DNA of 64,000 bases from Chelydra serpentina (lineage: Eukaryota; Chordata; Testudines; Chelydridae). The first letter of the stretch is position 1, and each line of letters starts with the position of its first letter. The notes below the pieces were generated by a model, which searched no databases, had not been told where the DNA came from, and saw only the letters and a list, made by a program, of their open reading frames with translations. This document shows positions 10,932-22,874 of this stretch, piece after piece. Location of the stretch: positions 22,538,501-22,602,500 of the forward strand of contig JBAIAC010000059.1 in NCBI GenBank assembly GCA_037349315.1, given 5' to 3'. The translations under genes and the position numbers were made by a program.

Positions 10932-13900
10932 GTCCAAACCCACAACGTTGCTTGCACGGTGACTAAACGCCTCATTATCAGCCTACTGGTATCGCTTCAG
11001 AAGGCAATGGAGAGCAAGGTCCACAAAATTACGAGTAATTATGTCATTATTCTGATAGAGAGAACTGGCTTAGTCCCTCCACCTGAAGGAGGTCTGCTAT
11101 CTTAAAGGGACGGTGTCAATTTACGCCACATTGATTTTTTTTATCCTACTATTGATATAGTTTTGTGTGTTCTAATTGAAAGATTGGAGGAAAAATGCTT
11201 CCTCGAATCTTCTGCACTCAGCAATACATCAAATAGCCCATTTCACAGTTTACTGTTGGTGTAAGTCTCTGAGTCAGTGACAGAAGAGAAAAACATTTAA
11301 ATAAATATGACATTAAACCCCCTCCCCCCAAAAAAGGCACAGGGATTTGGGGCAGGTGTAGTACCTCAAGTCACATTTCGCTCATTTTTTAAATTGACTA
11401 TATTTCAAGTGGACAGTGTTCCTTTAATCCATTTGTGATCCTTCCCTTGCCTGCGTGTCACATTTTCTAAATGGATTGTTCTGTAGCAATGTCAGGTTTG
11501 AGGCATCAGAATTTCTTGGAAAGCATTTAACAACTGAATAGACCATCTGGTTGTTACACCCCCTCTCGCTGTCAGGTGGAGGAGGGAGATGAGCTCATAC
11601 ATTTGGCCTTCACGGCAAAAACTGGTTCCTTGTTACGTGGCAGTGCCTATCTGACTGTACAATCTAGGTTGAGTCAAGGCACCGACAGTCTGTACCTTGA
11701 TGTGGCAACGCGAGATCAGCCCTATACCCCTCATCTGCAGTTGACCTTGTCTAGCTACACTGCGTTACAAACTACCTGTGCCTGGTCTCCACTAGGATTT
11801 TATATCTGACAGGTGTCGCTGGAAACACACACTTTGTTTTGCAGGGAAGACATAGCTATAGAAAAAAAACACATAAAAATCAGACTCACTTGCCGTTCTT
11901 CGACAGGCGACGAGGAAGCAAGCTGGACGGCACAGCGGTGTGTGTGTGTACCAACCTACTGCCAGACACACACAGCTGTTTTCATGCCCTGGTAGCAAAG
12001 TTTACTTTGTGCATGTCAGAAAAAAAGCGTCCAGCCCTACTGCCATTTGCTATAGCCCTACCCAGCTGACTACCTCTGGCAATCATTAACCCACATTCCT
12101 CCAGCAGTCTCCCTCCCAGGGCACAAGGGGGCGGGGGACTGGGGGGAGAACCAGCTGAACTGGAGCTAATCACAAAGCAGGGTTGTTTTTTAAAATCACT
12201 TGAAATAGCGACAGTGACTAACAATTCTCTTCTGTTTATGGCTAACATACAACTCCCTCCCCCACCCCAGGTAAGACAGTCCTGCCCAGTGATTCTCTGC
12301 CCTGGCATCTTTCTGTGAGGAAGCAATACCAGCAGGCAGCATGGACAGGGAATAGACCAAACCGACCTCCCCCCTTGTCTCCCTAACGACAGAGGCTCAT
12401 CTTCGAACTGGAAGTTAAACCTTTCGGGGTTGCGTTGTTTGAAAAAACAAATACATCACCTCTTCTGCCTTCTACACCAGCCATGGACATCTCCTTGAAG
12501 CCCTCTCTGTTCTCTTCCTGATTCTCGTCTTCATTGGTGCCCTCTACAATTGCCCTCAGGTGACCTCATCCACTGAAAACCCCCTTCTGTCAACGTAGGA
12601 AGTGTCTACACTGGGGAGCTGCACTGTGGCTGTACCACTGTAGCGACTGCAGTGTTAGGTGGACATACCCCGGGTGGTAGAGCAGCAGGGACCATACCAC
12701 ACCCACAGCAGCAAGAGGTTTAGAATGGGGGACAGAGAAGAATGCGAAAGGGGTTTGGATGAATTTGTCTAGCACTCACTAGCCAAAGGCTAAACACTAC
12801 AGATGAAACTCCCAAGCGGCATCTAGGGAGAGCACCTTGGAAGGAATCCCAGCAGCTCTGAGGGTATTTGTTTTGCATTAGGACCCTGGGATCCCCATCT
12901 TTCTCACCAGTCTTTGTGCTAACAGGTTTAGTCTTCTGTCAAGGTTCATGCCCACTGGTGAGGATTTTGGGGTGGGGGGGGAGAGAAGACAGGGAAAGAA
13001 GTGGGAGAAAGATAAACAATAGGGACAGACACGCTTTCTGCATGAGTTAAGTTTAGTCAATTCTACAGCTGACATCTTTCGAGCAGCAATTGCACAAACT
13101 TCTCCAAAGCAACTAAGCACGTGTGTTCACTTCCTTCAAGTAAGAGGGGAAAGAGGGCAGGTGGGGCATTTAATTCTGCCCCGTCTACATTTGCCGATTT
13201 TGTTATAATCCGTGATCTATTTCCACCAGACGTGGGCATACTCTCTTACCATGTCTGGAACATTTAAATTCTTTAGACTGCTTCAAACACATCTACCAAA
13301 AATCCCAAGACACCCTTCCCCAGGCACAAAAAACCCGCTGACAGAACAGGATCTGCCCACCGAACTGCCTTTTCAGCATAGCCTCAGCTTTTAACAAGAT
13401 GGGCCTCAATCCTTTTGTGTCTACCCCTCCCTCTCCTTAATCCACCCCTGCCCAATTCTTCCCTGTGCAATCAACTGTGTGCAAGCAAGCCCTTGTTTTA
13501 GAATTTAGGCAGGGGAGGTGGGGTTGGGGGGGCTCCGCATACAAGAGGCCTGGTTTAGAGGGCAGGGGATTCCCCCCACCTGCATGTATACTCAGCCAAC
13601 CTATCAAGAGTGTCACTGGGACAGCTGCTGCCCACACAGCTCCTTCAGGTGAGCAGTTTACAGCAGTCAGGGGGACAAAAAACTGGGACAAAGACACTGG
13701 GAAGAGTGGCCAGGGTGTGCCAAGGGACACACTACCACCAAATTCACGCTACTCCCTAAACACCCCCACCCCTCCCTTCCTACGAGCTGGGCGTCTTCTC
13801 CCCATCTTTCAAATCCCTCCTCAAAACCCCCTCCTTTGGCTTGGCTTTCCACTCCTCCCCTCTCAACCTGCCTCAGCCTCAAGAGGCCAGATAGAACAGA

Positions 13901-15065
13901 TGTGAGTCACCTGCCGTTTAACAGGATTTACCCCTCATCCCTCCGCGGTCTCTCATGTTCTGCCTTCGTCCAAACTGGGCCCCGCTCCTGAAATCAGCTT
14001 CATGCACACGGCCCCACTGACTTCAATGGGGCTCCCAGCACATGGATCCCTGCACCTGGACTGAACCCCATTAAAATAATCGGGGCTCTGAGCAGATGCA
14101 GGAATCTGCTTGCAGAGCTCATTGCAGGGCTGGGTCCTTGGACCAACGTCTTCAGGGTATGTGTCCCCTCTTCCTCAAAGATCTGTGAAGCACCACAGTG
14201 CCTTACAGACCCACACAAATGGCTGGTGGTTGGGGCCGGGAGAAGCAATCACTCTCCAGCCTGCTGAGCCCTAGCCCTGTTCAGAAGAGCCGCTGGAACT
14301 TCACTAGTATCACCTTTCAGGGAATTCCAATCGGATCTGTTTTGCAAGGTGCACTGGGAGAAGTTTGACAGAGGTTTTAGCAGAATTTATACCCCCGACT
14401 CTGCAGGAAATCAAATGCCAGTATCTCCCCTCTGCAAAGCCCACAGATTTTAGCAGCCCTCCCAGTCACACCCTCTTTTATAACACAAAGCAGCTCAGAG
14501 CCTTAATGTGGCCTTTCAGGGAAACACTTCTGGCTTTTGTTCCAGGGTGGTGGAGGCACAAAGGGGGAGCTATTCTCAAGAGGTTAGGCAGGCTATTTCC
14601 ATGCAAACGTTTTGTTTTGTGAACAGAATGAGTTTCCCCCACATAATACCCACAGCTCAGGCATTCATTGGGAGCCTCTTTCTTGCCCCCACCCCGCCTG
14701 GTGTAATTGGACATACCTCTTTATTGTGCATCCCAGGAGGGATGGGAAGGACTTGATGGGCTGATGCATAACAACAGGCATTCATCAGAAAACAAACTCA
14801 CTCACCAAAGCACCCGGGCTTTGGGTGGAGACACCTGGGCAGATGACTTGGGAAGAACTTTATTCAAGAATGCTCCTTCCCCAATATTTTCATGTCTCTG
14901 TGTGTGTATGTTAAAATTACAGCTTTATCCCTCTGCCAGCCCAGTTTCTCCTTCTGCCTTGACCAATGAAGTCCTAACCTTATTTTTAGGACACTTTGTT
15001 GCCTATCTAAAAGTTATTTGTATGGCCCTGACCCCTTACCATAGTATCTGCATGTCTCACCCTCT
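10932..15065. other. Stretch without recognised genes
   Basis: There is a weak MITE-like remnant at about 12600-12665 (tgtctacactggggagctgc to gtggacatacccc). An L3-like phrase (cactgacttcaatggggc) lies at about 14016. The interval 13430-13910 is CT-rich with a chance open frame of 146 codons. Nothing coding is supported. Confidence 0.45.
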
Positions 15066-15069
15066 TTAC

Positions 15070-15245
15070 ACAAACACCTCCGGCAGGTAAGACAGTGTTA
15101 CTATCCCCATTTTACAGATGGGGAACTGAGGAACAGAGAAGCTAAGTGACTTGCCCAAGACCACACAAAGAGGTTATGGCAGAGCAGAGAATTCAACCTA
15201 AGCGTCCAAGTCCCAGGCCAGCATCCAAAGCACTGGATCATTTGT
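15070..15245 (+). repeat. MIR/L3-like relic
   Basis: The order ttactatccccattttaca, gatggggaactgagg, aagtgacttgcccaagacc and atggcagagcagag is the conserved 3' module of MIR/L2-like repeats. Confidence 0.75.
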
Positions 15246-15504
15246 TGCCTCAGGTGTCAAATTCAGAATCAAGTAAGAGAATGGCGGCAACTCTCACTGA
15301 AAGACAGCGCTGGCTGTTAGCAATCAGTGTGACACCTGCGAAGTGTCAGAAAGATTAATTTCAGTTCTCGCATGTTATTTGAAAGTTATTCCCAGTATGC
15401 AAATCCTTTTAAAGGGATGCTTTTCAAAGGGAACTCTTATTTTAGAAAAAAAAACCTCCCTCTATCCTTTAGGTCACCAACATGGTGATGTGGAGGACAA
15501 CTTC

Positions 15505-15612
15505 GACTGTGAGCTCTTTGGGGTAGGGACGGTCTTTTTGTCCTGTGTTTGTACAGCACCTAGCACAATGGGGTCCTAATCCATGAGGTGCCAAGGTGCT
15601 GCGGCAATGCAA
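15505..15612 (-). repeat. L3/MIR-like relic
   Basis: The core gtgagctctttggggtaggg, then tcctgtgtttgtacagcac and agcacaatggggtcc, is the reverse of the module seen at 31.7 and 62.8 kb. Confidence 0.65.
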
Positions 15613-15696
15613 ACAATTTCTGTTCAACAAGGAACCGTGGAAATTGCCACACTGATCTCTGGGACAATAAGACATCTGCTCTCCTGACTCCACAGT

Positions 15697-15723
15697 CCCC
15701 CCCGCCCCCCCCCCCCCCCCCCC
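15697..15723 (+). repeat. Poly-C tract
   Basis: 27 bases are C except for one G. It is a likely site of assembly length error. Confidence 0.95.
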
Positions 15724-16045
15724 GTTAAATTTCTCTGCATCCGTCTGCACTTTTTAGAACTCTGTTAATACACTTTGAAAATACCTCACTAAACGACACC
15801 CCCTCACCCACCTCCCACTCCTTTGGTAAAATTCAGAGAATATCCTGCTATAGGAGGATGTGAAGAAAATGTGTCAAGCAAATGCAACTGTAAAACAAAG
15901 TTGTATCAAGACATATGTTTAAAAACCATTAGCTTCCCCGCTCTTCCTATCATCCTCCCTGTAAAATGAGCCAGTAAAGAATCACAATGGTCAAATTGCA
16001 GACACCGATTTTAAGGCCAGATGGAACCACTAGGATCATCTAGTC

Positions 16046-16651
16046 CGGGGGTTCCCAAGCATTTTATTAAGGTGGCTCACCAACTGCATTGTGTCCTTTT
16101 TTGCAAATCACCATTTCATATTTGCACCCTCCACCGTGGTACCACAATCCTCATTGACACTTGGTGCAGAGGGGAGTGGTTGGAGTGTGAGCGAGCCCTA
16201 CACTCACCTCGCAGGGCTGGGCCTGGCTCCCCTCTCCGGGCATTGCTACCTGGCACATGGGGCCGCAGTCCCACTTAGCTTTGGCTTGGCTGCCTCAGAC
16301 CCTGAGATCAGAGCCACTACTGAGTGGGAAGAATCATAGAATCTCAGGGTTGGAAGGGACCACAGGAGGTCATCTAGTCCAACCCCCTGCTCAAAGCAGG
16401 ACCAATCCCCAATTTTTGCCCAGATCCCTAAATGGCCTCCTCAAGGATTGAACTCACAACCCTGGGTTTAGCAGGCCAATGCTCAAACCACTGAGCTATC
16501 CCTCCCTCCAAGTGGGGTGGGAGCTTGCTCTCCTGTGCACACCAGGCTGGGTGAAGTGTAGGTTTGCTAAGGCCAGGGCTCAGTGATGGGTTAATCTGGC
16601 CCTGGTAACCCAGTTAGAACCTTGCTGAGACCTAGCGTTTGGGAAACTCTG
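16046..16651. mobile_element. hAT element carrying a SINE
   Basis: The ends are CGGGGGTTCCCAAGC and gcgtttgggaaactctg. The flanking duplications are ATCTAGTC (16038-16045) and ATCTAGCC (16652-16659), 7 of 8 identical. A SINE occupies 16332-16508, so the order of events is CR1, then hAT, then SINE. Confidence 0.82.
16332..16508 (-). mobile_element. Cryptodiran tRNA-derived SINE, reversed
   Basis: It is the reverse of the copy at 6541. It starts aatcatagaatctcagggtt and ends with the reversed A box ccactgagctatccctccc. It is nested in the hAT element at 16046-16651. Confidence 0.93.
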
Positions 16652-16934
16652 ATCTAGCCTGACCTCCCGCAGAGCACAGATCCAGAGAACGCCCCCACTC
16701 TCATTTCTCTCTTCCTCCCTAGTAACCCAACAGGGGAACAATTGGGCTACAAAGGTCCAGGAATCCTTTCACAAACATGTCAGGGGCTTATCTCAAATGT
16801 TTTATCACAGGGGGTTTAATGGAAAGATTCCCCAAAGTCCGGAAGAGCGGTGCCAGGTTCCCCACGTGTATGTCAGGTTCCTGAGCGAACCTCAGGAGCA
16901 TTTCCATAACCATAAGGGGTGCAGAGAGAGAAAG

Positions 16935-16953
16935 AGTGTGTGTGTGTGTGTGT

Positions 16954-16996
<43 letters not shown>
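16935..16996. repeat. Self-complementary (GT)n(AC)n microsatellite
   Basis: About 20 bases of GT are followed directly by about 41 bases of AC, so the tract can fold back on itself. Chance frames through it read Cys-Val and Thr-His runs. Confidence 0.95.
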
Positions 16997-16997
<1 letters not shown>

Positions 16998-17666
16998 GGT
17001 CTCACACAGATAAAAGCCCTCCGTCCCCTCATCCCAAGTAACAGGTATTACCAGTTGCTGGGAAACATCAAACCAGTTCAAACAGACCTCGCTTTCTAAA
17101 GCCACCAGATCACAAACAAAACAAACCTCTTTATCTTGCCCAACTATCCTGCTTTCTTTGCCCTTAATCCTCCCAGACACTCACTCATTACACACATCCT
17201 TTTTTAAAAGAAGCATCCCAGGAGAAATCATCGGGATTACTCAACTGCCTTCCCAGAAAGATAAGTTCACCCTCCCCCACCTCAGCTTTGCTCTTCACTC
17301 CCAGTTAACGGCTACCCGGGTCTTTAGCATTTAGCCCCGGGGCCCAGGAAGAGCAGGGTTCTCCCATAATTCAATGGGAAAGAATCGGAGCACTCAGCCT
17401 ACTGCAGCACAAAAAAAACTATAGGACGTGCCTCCAGAAGTGCTAGCAACACACGAGTGAGCATGGCAGCTGTGAAACTTGAGTGTGGTTTTGCAGCGTG
17501 GCTGCTCACGCCTACACTAGGCTAACCTAGGTGCCACTCACCTGAGTTAACTGCAGCGAAGACATACCCTCAGAGCATGCTGCTGTGGCCACTCCGGCCT
17601 GCTCAAAAGTTGGATGCAGAAATCACCACCGGTGCAGCTTCACCAGTGGCAGCAGCAATCGTGTTA

Positions 17667-18115
17667 GGCCATGTCTACACTAGTGTCACCGTAAGCTTGC
17701 AACTATAGCGATGCAGCTGCGCCACTGTAAGATCGCTCATGTCGCCGCTCTGTGCCGATGGGAGAGCTCTCCTGCTGACATAGCCAGGGCCGGCGGCCGC
17801 CTAGGGCGCTGGGGTTTGGGGGGCGGCGACTCCCCGGCGGCGATTCTAAATGCCGCCGAGAGGAGCTGCTGCCCCTGCCGCTGGCCGGCGGAGGTGAGCT
17901 GCCGCGGGTGGGGAGCTGAGCCCGCCACAGCCCATGGGTGGGGGGTGGAGAGCGGAGCCCAGCGCCCCCGCCGCGGCCAGGTAGGGAGGCTGCCGCGGGT
18001 GGGGGGGCGGGGGGGAGACTGACAGCCGCGGGGGGGGTGGGGGGGCGCAGGGCTGGTGCAAGGCTTCCTTGCACCCGGCCCTGGACATAGCGCTGTGCAC
18101 ACTACTGCTTATGCA
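17667..18115 (+). mobile_element. GTCTACAC-type MITE split by a hAT element
   Basis: The left end ggccatgtctacactagtg resembles the Harbinger-like MITEs at 31109 and 59717. Interior phrases (gcgatgcagctgcgccac, gggagagctctcctgctgac) recur near 20.0 and 46.8 kb. After the hAT insertion it resumes as gacatagcgctgtgcaca. The right end is not clear. Confidence 0.6.
17785..18083. mobile_element. GC-rich hAT element
   Basis: The ends are CAGGGCCGGC and gcacccggccctg. The flanks are perfect 8-bp duplications GACATAGC at 17777-17784 and 18084-18091. The interior is extremely GC-rich and contains many CpGs, imitating a CpG island and creating proline-rich chance frames. Its termini match those of the large element at 53438. 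Confidence 0.92.
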
Positions 18116-18484
18116 GGCAGCTTTTGCTACTTTAGATTAAAACTTGTAATGAACTAAATAATGACATTTTTTAATGCCACTGCTGCTAATTTATCTTCTT
18201 TGAATTTTACCCTAAAACCCTTGAAAATTAAGTCCTGGCTCTGCAAACACCTAGAGCAGGTACATAACTCATAGTCACATGAACAGTGCCATTTTTTAAA
18301 TAAAGCCTCAATGTGATAGAGATCTAGCTATCTCTGTCAAGTGATTTAAATCAACTCATTTTAAATCACTCCGCCCTGGAGGCGGAGTGATTTTAACCTT
18401 ATGATGGAGTTTCAGTTTCAACCACACACGTGGGGAAAAAAGTTAAGCCTAAACTAGCATAAGATGCTGAAAGGCTCCTGATGC

Positions 18485-18715
18485 AGGCTTCCATTAGCTG
18501 TAAAGTTTTTAAACACTCCAGCCACCACTGGAGAATTTACCACATCCCTTGGTAATCTGTTCCATCACTAGGCGATTGGATGACTTTCTAGAGAGATGCT
18601 CTAGTCAAGCCATACCTAGGCTTGTGGAAATTACTGAATGAAATTCTATGGCTGGTGTTCCCAAGGTGGTCAGACTATATGGTCATAATGGCCTTTTAAA
18701 AAAACAACTATGAAA
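18485..18715. mobile_element. CR1 3' fragments
   Basis: The left half (ttaccacatcccttggtaat, ctgttccatcac) is antisense CR1. The right half (tggatgactttctagagag, then atggtcataatggcctttt) is sense CR1. Two insertions therefore meet head to head. Confidence 0.65.
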
Positions 18716-19266
18716 CTAAAAACGCGTATCTGTCCTTCACTTCAAAAAGACGCTATTTTCCAAAGTTAGAACAAGACACCATAAAAATTAACAAGTGTTT
18801 ATTCACTCTCCAGCAGGCTCCAACTGCCAGGGACATTAGTTACATACACAAGAAGTTCTGCTGGTGTCCTACATGATGGGGTGACCTGCAATAGAAGGCA
18901 ACTAGACTAGATGACACGGAGTAGAGTTCCCTCCAGTCCTACGCCCCATGTCCTATAGTAATGAAGCATCCCTGCCCAGATTTCCCACACAGACAAGAGC
19001 AGCATTTATAACTGAAACATCCAATTAGAGATGCCTTTGGGCATTAGCAATGGTTTGGTGTCCTCACAGAATCTGACACAATAGCTAGACCAGCCAAGGC
19101 AGACAGCCTTGTACTCAAAACACAGAAAAGCTTGTGGATAATCAGGCTTTTATTGGGGGTGCTCATTAGGCAATGGAATTCACGCCCCAATCTACAGGCA
19201 GGCCACTGGACTGCCAACATCCCCCTCTATGGCTGCTGCCCTGGTGCACGTCTTGCACAGGTTTGG

Positions 19267-19295
19267 TACACACACACACACAAACACACACACAA
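19267..19295 (+). repeat. (CA)n microsatellite
   Basis: An imperfect CA run is interrupted once by caaac. Confidence 0.9.
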
Positions 19296-19957
19296 CTACT
19301 TGACATAAATTAGTTTTTTAATCAATTTAGTTAAAATCGGTGCAAACCCCTTGTGCAGACACTGTTAGATGAGAGTGACCAATAACATTTTAGTTCATTC
19401 AATTACAAGGAGGCTGGACTTAGTTAAGTAACCAACTCAAACGCATGAGTCAGACAGTGAAATCTCTGCGTTGAGACAAGCCCTGTGATCAACCGCAACT
19501 CCTTGTGCACTTGTATAATAAGCTCTTTCATCTGAGAACCTCAAAATGGACATTAACTCCATGCTACAGAGGAGTGTCTGGAGCACACAAGGCAGAAGTG
19601 ACAGCGAGAAGCCCTGAGCATCACCTGGTTTTCGTACGTTTGCAGAAGCAATGCGGGCTGAGAAATGAATAGGAATTGATCGTCTAAATCGCCAAGGCAG
19701 CTTTGAACATCACCGCTGTCGTTCTGTGGGTATTTTATTCCCCCAAACTATTGATCAGCAGACCAGCACTGCATGGCAGTCTTACAAACGCAGCTTGAGG
19801 TCAGCACAGTGGAGGAAAGATAATGTTTGGTTAGGAAACATCATGATTTTACACTAGAGAGGAGAGAGAGAAGTTCTTTGGTGAACGGTTTCTTTTTAAT
19901 AGGAGCGTGCTCTGAGCAGGCAACATTTGGCCTTTGAAAATTTAGACTAATATCAGG

Positions 19958-20226
19958 CCTACACTTAAAACACTACATCAGGGCAGCGGCTACAATGCAG
20001 CTGCGCCTCTGTAGCGCGTTAACGAAGATGCTCTGTGCCGACAGTAGTTAATCCGCCTCCGCGAGAGGTGGTAGCTATGTTGGCGGGAGAAGTTCTGCTG
20101 CCAACACATCGCTGTCTTCTACACCGGCGCTTAGGTCGGTGTGACTACGTCGCTCAGGGGTGTGGGTGTCTCACACCCCTGAGCGACGTAGTTACACCGA
20201 AGTAAGTGTGTTGTGTAGACCTGCCC
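19958..20226 (+). mobile_element. MITE with long internal hairpin
   Basis: The left end aggcctacacttaaaacac and the right end gtgttgtgtagacctgccc form imperfect inverted termini. The interior matches the MITE interrupted at 17.7 kb (atgcagctgcgcctctgtag). Bases 20138-20164 and 20172-20198 form a 27-bp inverted repeat around a 7-base loop. No clear target-site duplication was found. Confidence 0.65.
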
Positions 20227-20454
20227 CGAGTTGGCTCCGAGGGGAGAGTCATGGGGTTGTTTCTACTGTTTATATTGAGAGGTGCCAAACCCGCTTCCTT
20301 CCACCACAAACGTCTGTCTCCCCGGTCAAAAAATTCCCCCAAACCAAACCTCAGTATATCCTGGCTCAAAGACATCCCTTAGTACCAGGGAGAAGGAAGA
20401 GGAGGCTACACTGTCAGTTTTGAACAAGGCAGAAGTGAACTCCGGAGACAGCTA

Positions 20455-20658
20455 GGATATGTCTACATTGCAATTAGACACCCATCCCGTGCCAGCTGAC
20501 TCGGGCTAGTGGGGGTTCAGGCTGTGGGACCCTCCTACCTCATGGGGGTCTCAGAGCTCAGGCTGCAGCCAGAGCCCTACACCACAATTTAACAGCTCCT
20601 TAGTCCAAGTCAGCTGGCAAAGGCCAGCCCCAGGTGTCTAATTGCAGGGTAGACTCAC
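20455..20658 (+). mobile_element. MITE with inverted termini
   Basis: tatgtctacattgcaattag at the left pairs with gtctaattgcagggtagac at the right. The interior has gtgccagctgactcgggct near the left and its complement agtcagctggc near the right. A 5' fragment of the same family starts at about 29463. Confidence 0.75.
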
Positions 20659-21028
20659 CTCCAGCAGCCTCGTTCAGGAACGGGTATGTTTAAGAACATT
20701 TTCCATCCTAGTATGGAAAACAGTAAGAGTAACACCCTTAAAAAGGGGTTAACTGTGTCTACACTAGGTAGAGATACTATTTGGAATGTGTTGGTTTTCA
20801 GACATGACTTTCTTTTTTTAGAAAGGGACTTTACCTTCCTATAAGCTTTCTTTGTCTGTGGCTCAAGTCTCAAAAGCAGGAGGTGAAGCTGGGATCTAAA
20901 AGCAATGCACCTACAGGAAGACAGCTGGTTGGCAGAAAGACTGAGAAGGAATGGAAATTCATTCCTCCGATCTTCTGAAAGACCACTCAATGATTCAGAA
21001 ATCCTCAGCTCTCTTCATCCAGGGTGGA

Positions 21029-21043
21029 GGGGGGGGGGGGGGG
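21029..21043 (+). repeat. Poly-G tract
   Basis: About 15 consecutive G bases. Confidence 0.95.
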
Positions 21044-21524
21044 TTTACAAAATAACAAGGCAGGGTCTTTAAGATGAAGGGTCTGAAGAGCAATGGCAAT
21101 AGACTTACTTGCATGGCCCCCATTATGGCGATCCTCCAATCCTCCACCCCAGCATCCTCAAACACAGACCCAGACTGTACCACAGTCCAGTTACACTAAG
21201 TTTGATGGTATGGTCTGTACTAGACTTTTCCCATCAGATTCCCATGGTTCTGGTGCCGCTCTACCAGTTGTAGCATCGGTGAGAGCCCTGGTATGGATCA
21301 ATTGTAATGTTTTAACTGTTATGTTGCCTAGTCATGCCAGCTCTCTATTAAGGCTTCGAGTATACACTGCTACCACTACTGAGCTGTAGTAGTTTTCTTT
21401 ATCCACCAGAAAACCAAGTAGCCATTCTCCTCACTCCTCCTTTTAAAAATGTAGAAAACAAAGGGTTTTTTCTTGGCTAGTTACAGTACCTGAGCCCTCT
21501 CTTAGCTAATTACAGTATCAACCT

Positions 21525-21625
21525 GAGGGACTGTAAGCTCTGCAGGGTGAGGTCTTTACGTTCCAATGTGTCCATACAGCACCCCTCAACCAGAATCTTT
21601 GGGCGCCAGAGCAATATAAATAAAG
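21525..21625 (-). repeat. L3/MIR-like relic
   Basis: ctgtaagctctgcagggtga, catacagcacccctcaacc and tataaataaagtaaatc follow the order of the reversed module. Confidence 0.5.
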
Positions 21626-22617
21626 TAAATCATCCTCCATAGAACAGGCAGGTCACTCAAAATCCAGAGCACCGGGTGGAACGGGGTGAACTTTGGCTCA
21701 GCCTCCCACACGAGGAGTGGAATTCCAAACTGCTGAGAGGTGAGCTTGATGCGGGAGACTAGCTGCTGACTCTCATTCTGCCAGAGACCGGTGCCTGGCA
21801 GCGGTGGGGGAACTCAGCAAGGACAACGGCTTTGCAGCAAGCAAATCTAATTAAACTTCAAAAAGGGCCAAAGAAGAGAGTTTTCCTTTCACATTGTTTA
21901 TGTCTGGGGTTGGGTTGTGGAGGGGCCCAGGGGGTGACTACTACTTAGAAAAGAGGGTTTGTTTTTGAAAGTAGGGTATTGATAGCCATGCCCCCACTCC
22001 CCGACTTGGGCTGGAGGGGCAGATAATGAGCCTTTATGCTGTTCCACGCCCTTGCTTTCAGCTGGGGGTGCATGACTCACATCATGCTCCATTGTTCACT
22101 GGCAGAGACCACGACGACAGGGACTATTGATTCAGTATCGCAGCAGGTGCCAGTGCTCTAGCGACCTGGGAAAATATCATCTGATGAAACTGGATGCAGG
22201 GGCGGGGTAGTTAATTAAAACTACCCTCTCCCCCCATCCCCTTTGGGAGAGCCTCAACTTACTTTGATCTGACAGATCATACAAAATAATAGGGCTGGCG
22301 GAGAGTTGGGGGGGGGGAGAGGAAATCACATCCCTGTTTGACACAAGGTCTGTTGGTAAATTATTGCAGAGCAAGCCAGAAAAACCACCAAGCCCTGGAA
22401 TAAGCTAGTCTTCATTTGCCCCTTCAGTCACCAAACAAAAAACTTCTGTGCACTGAAACTAGACATGCAACTAGGTTTTAAGTCCGTAATCGTAGGGCTG
22501 GCGTGTTTGTTTCATGCAGATTAAATCCCTGGGTAGCAGTTTGTCATTTTTTCCGGCTGTAAAAGTTAACCTCTTCACTGCTGCTGCTGCAATAGACATG
22601 CTTTCCTGACACAGTCA

Positions 22618-22851
22618 GGCTTTGTCTTCACTACACACTTTTTAGCGACACAGTTGTGCTGCTACAGCCGTGCTGCTAACAGGTGCGCAGTGTAGCTGCT
22701 GTTTGTCGGCAGGAGACAGCTCTCCTGCCAACAAAGCGCTGTTCACATCAGCGCTTTTTGTTGGTAAAACTTTTGTTGTTCGGGGGCAGGGGGGTGTTTA
22801 ACACCCCTGAACAACAAGTTTTGTCGACGAAGTTCCAGTGTAGACAAAGCC
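22618..22851. mobile_element. Harbinger-like MITE with hairpin
   Basis: The ends are GGCTTTGTCTTCACTACAC and gtgtagacaaagcc. The flanks are TCA on both sides (22615-22617 and 22852-22854). The 3-bp duplication is consistent with PIF/Harbinger. The right half has a hairpin built on ttttgttgttcggggg and its approximate complement. Confidence 0.72.
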
Positions 22852-22874
22852 TCAGATACCTTGCCTCTCTAAGT

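Larger units (their letters stand above)
16010..16690 (-). mobile_element. CR1 3' end, antisense, split by a hAT element
   Basis: The left part (aaggccagatggaacc, ggatcatctagtc) and the right part (ctagcctgacctcccgcaga) together restore a reversed CR1 terminus. The interruption is the hAT element at 16046-16651, whose duplication repeats the break point. Confidence 0.8.

Noticed and set aside
16788..17180. Cys-Val and Thr-His repeat peptides
   Set aside because: Direct translation of the dinucleotide microsatellite.
17703..18102. Proline-rich frames of 121-123 codons
   Set aside because: They lie in the GC-rich hAT element with perfect target duplications; its low-complexity composition explains the lack of stops.
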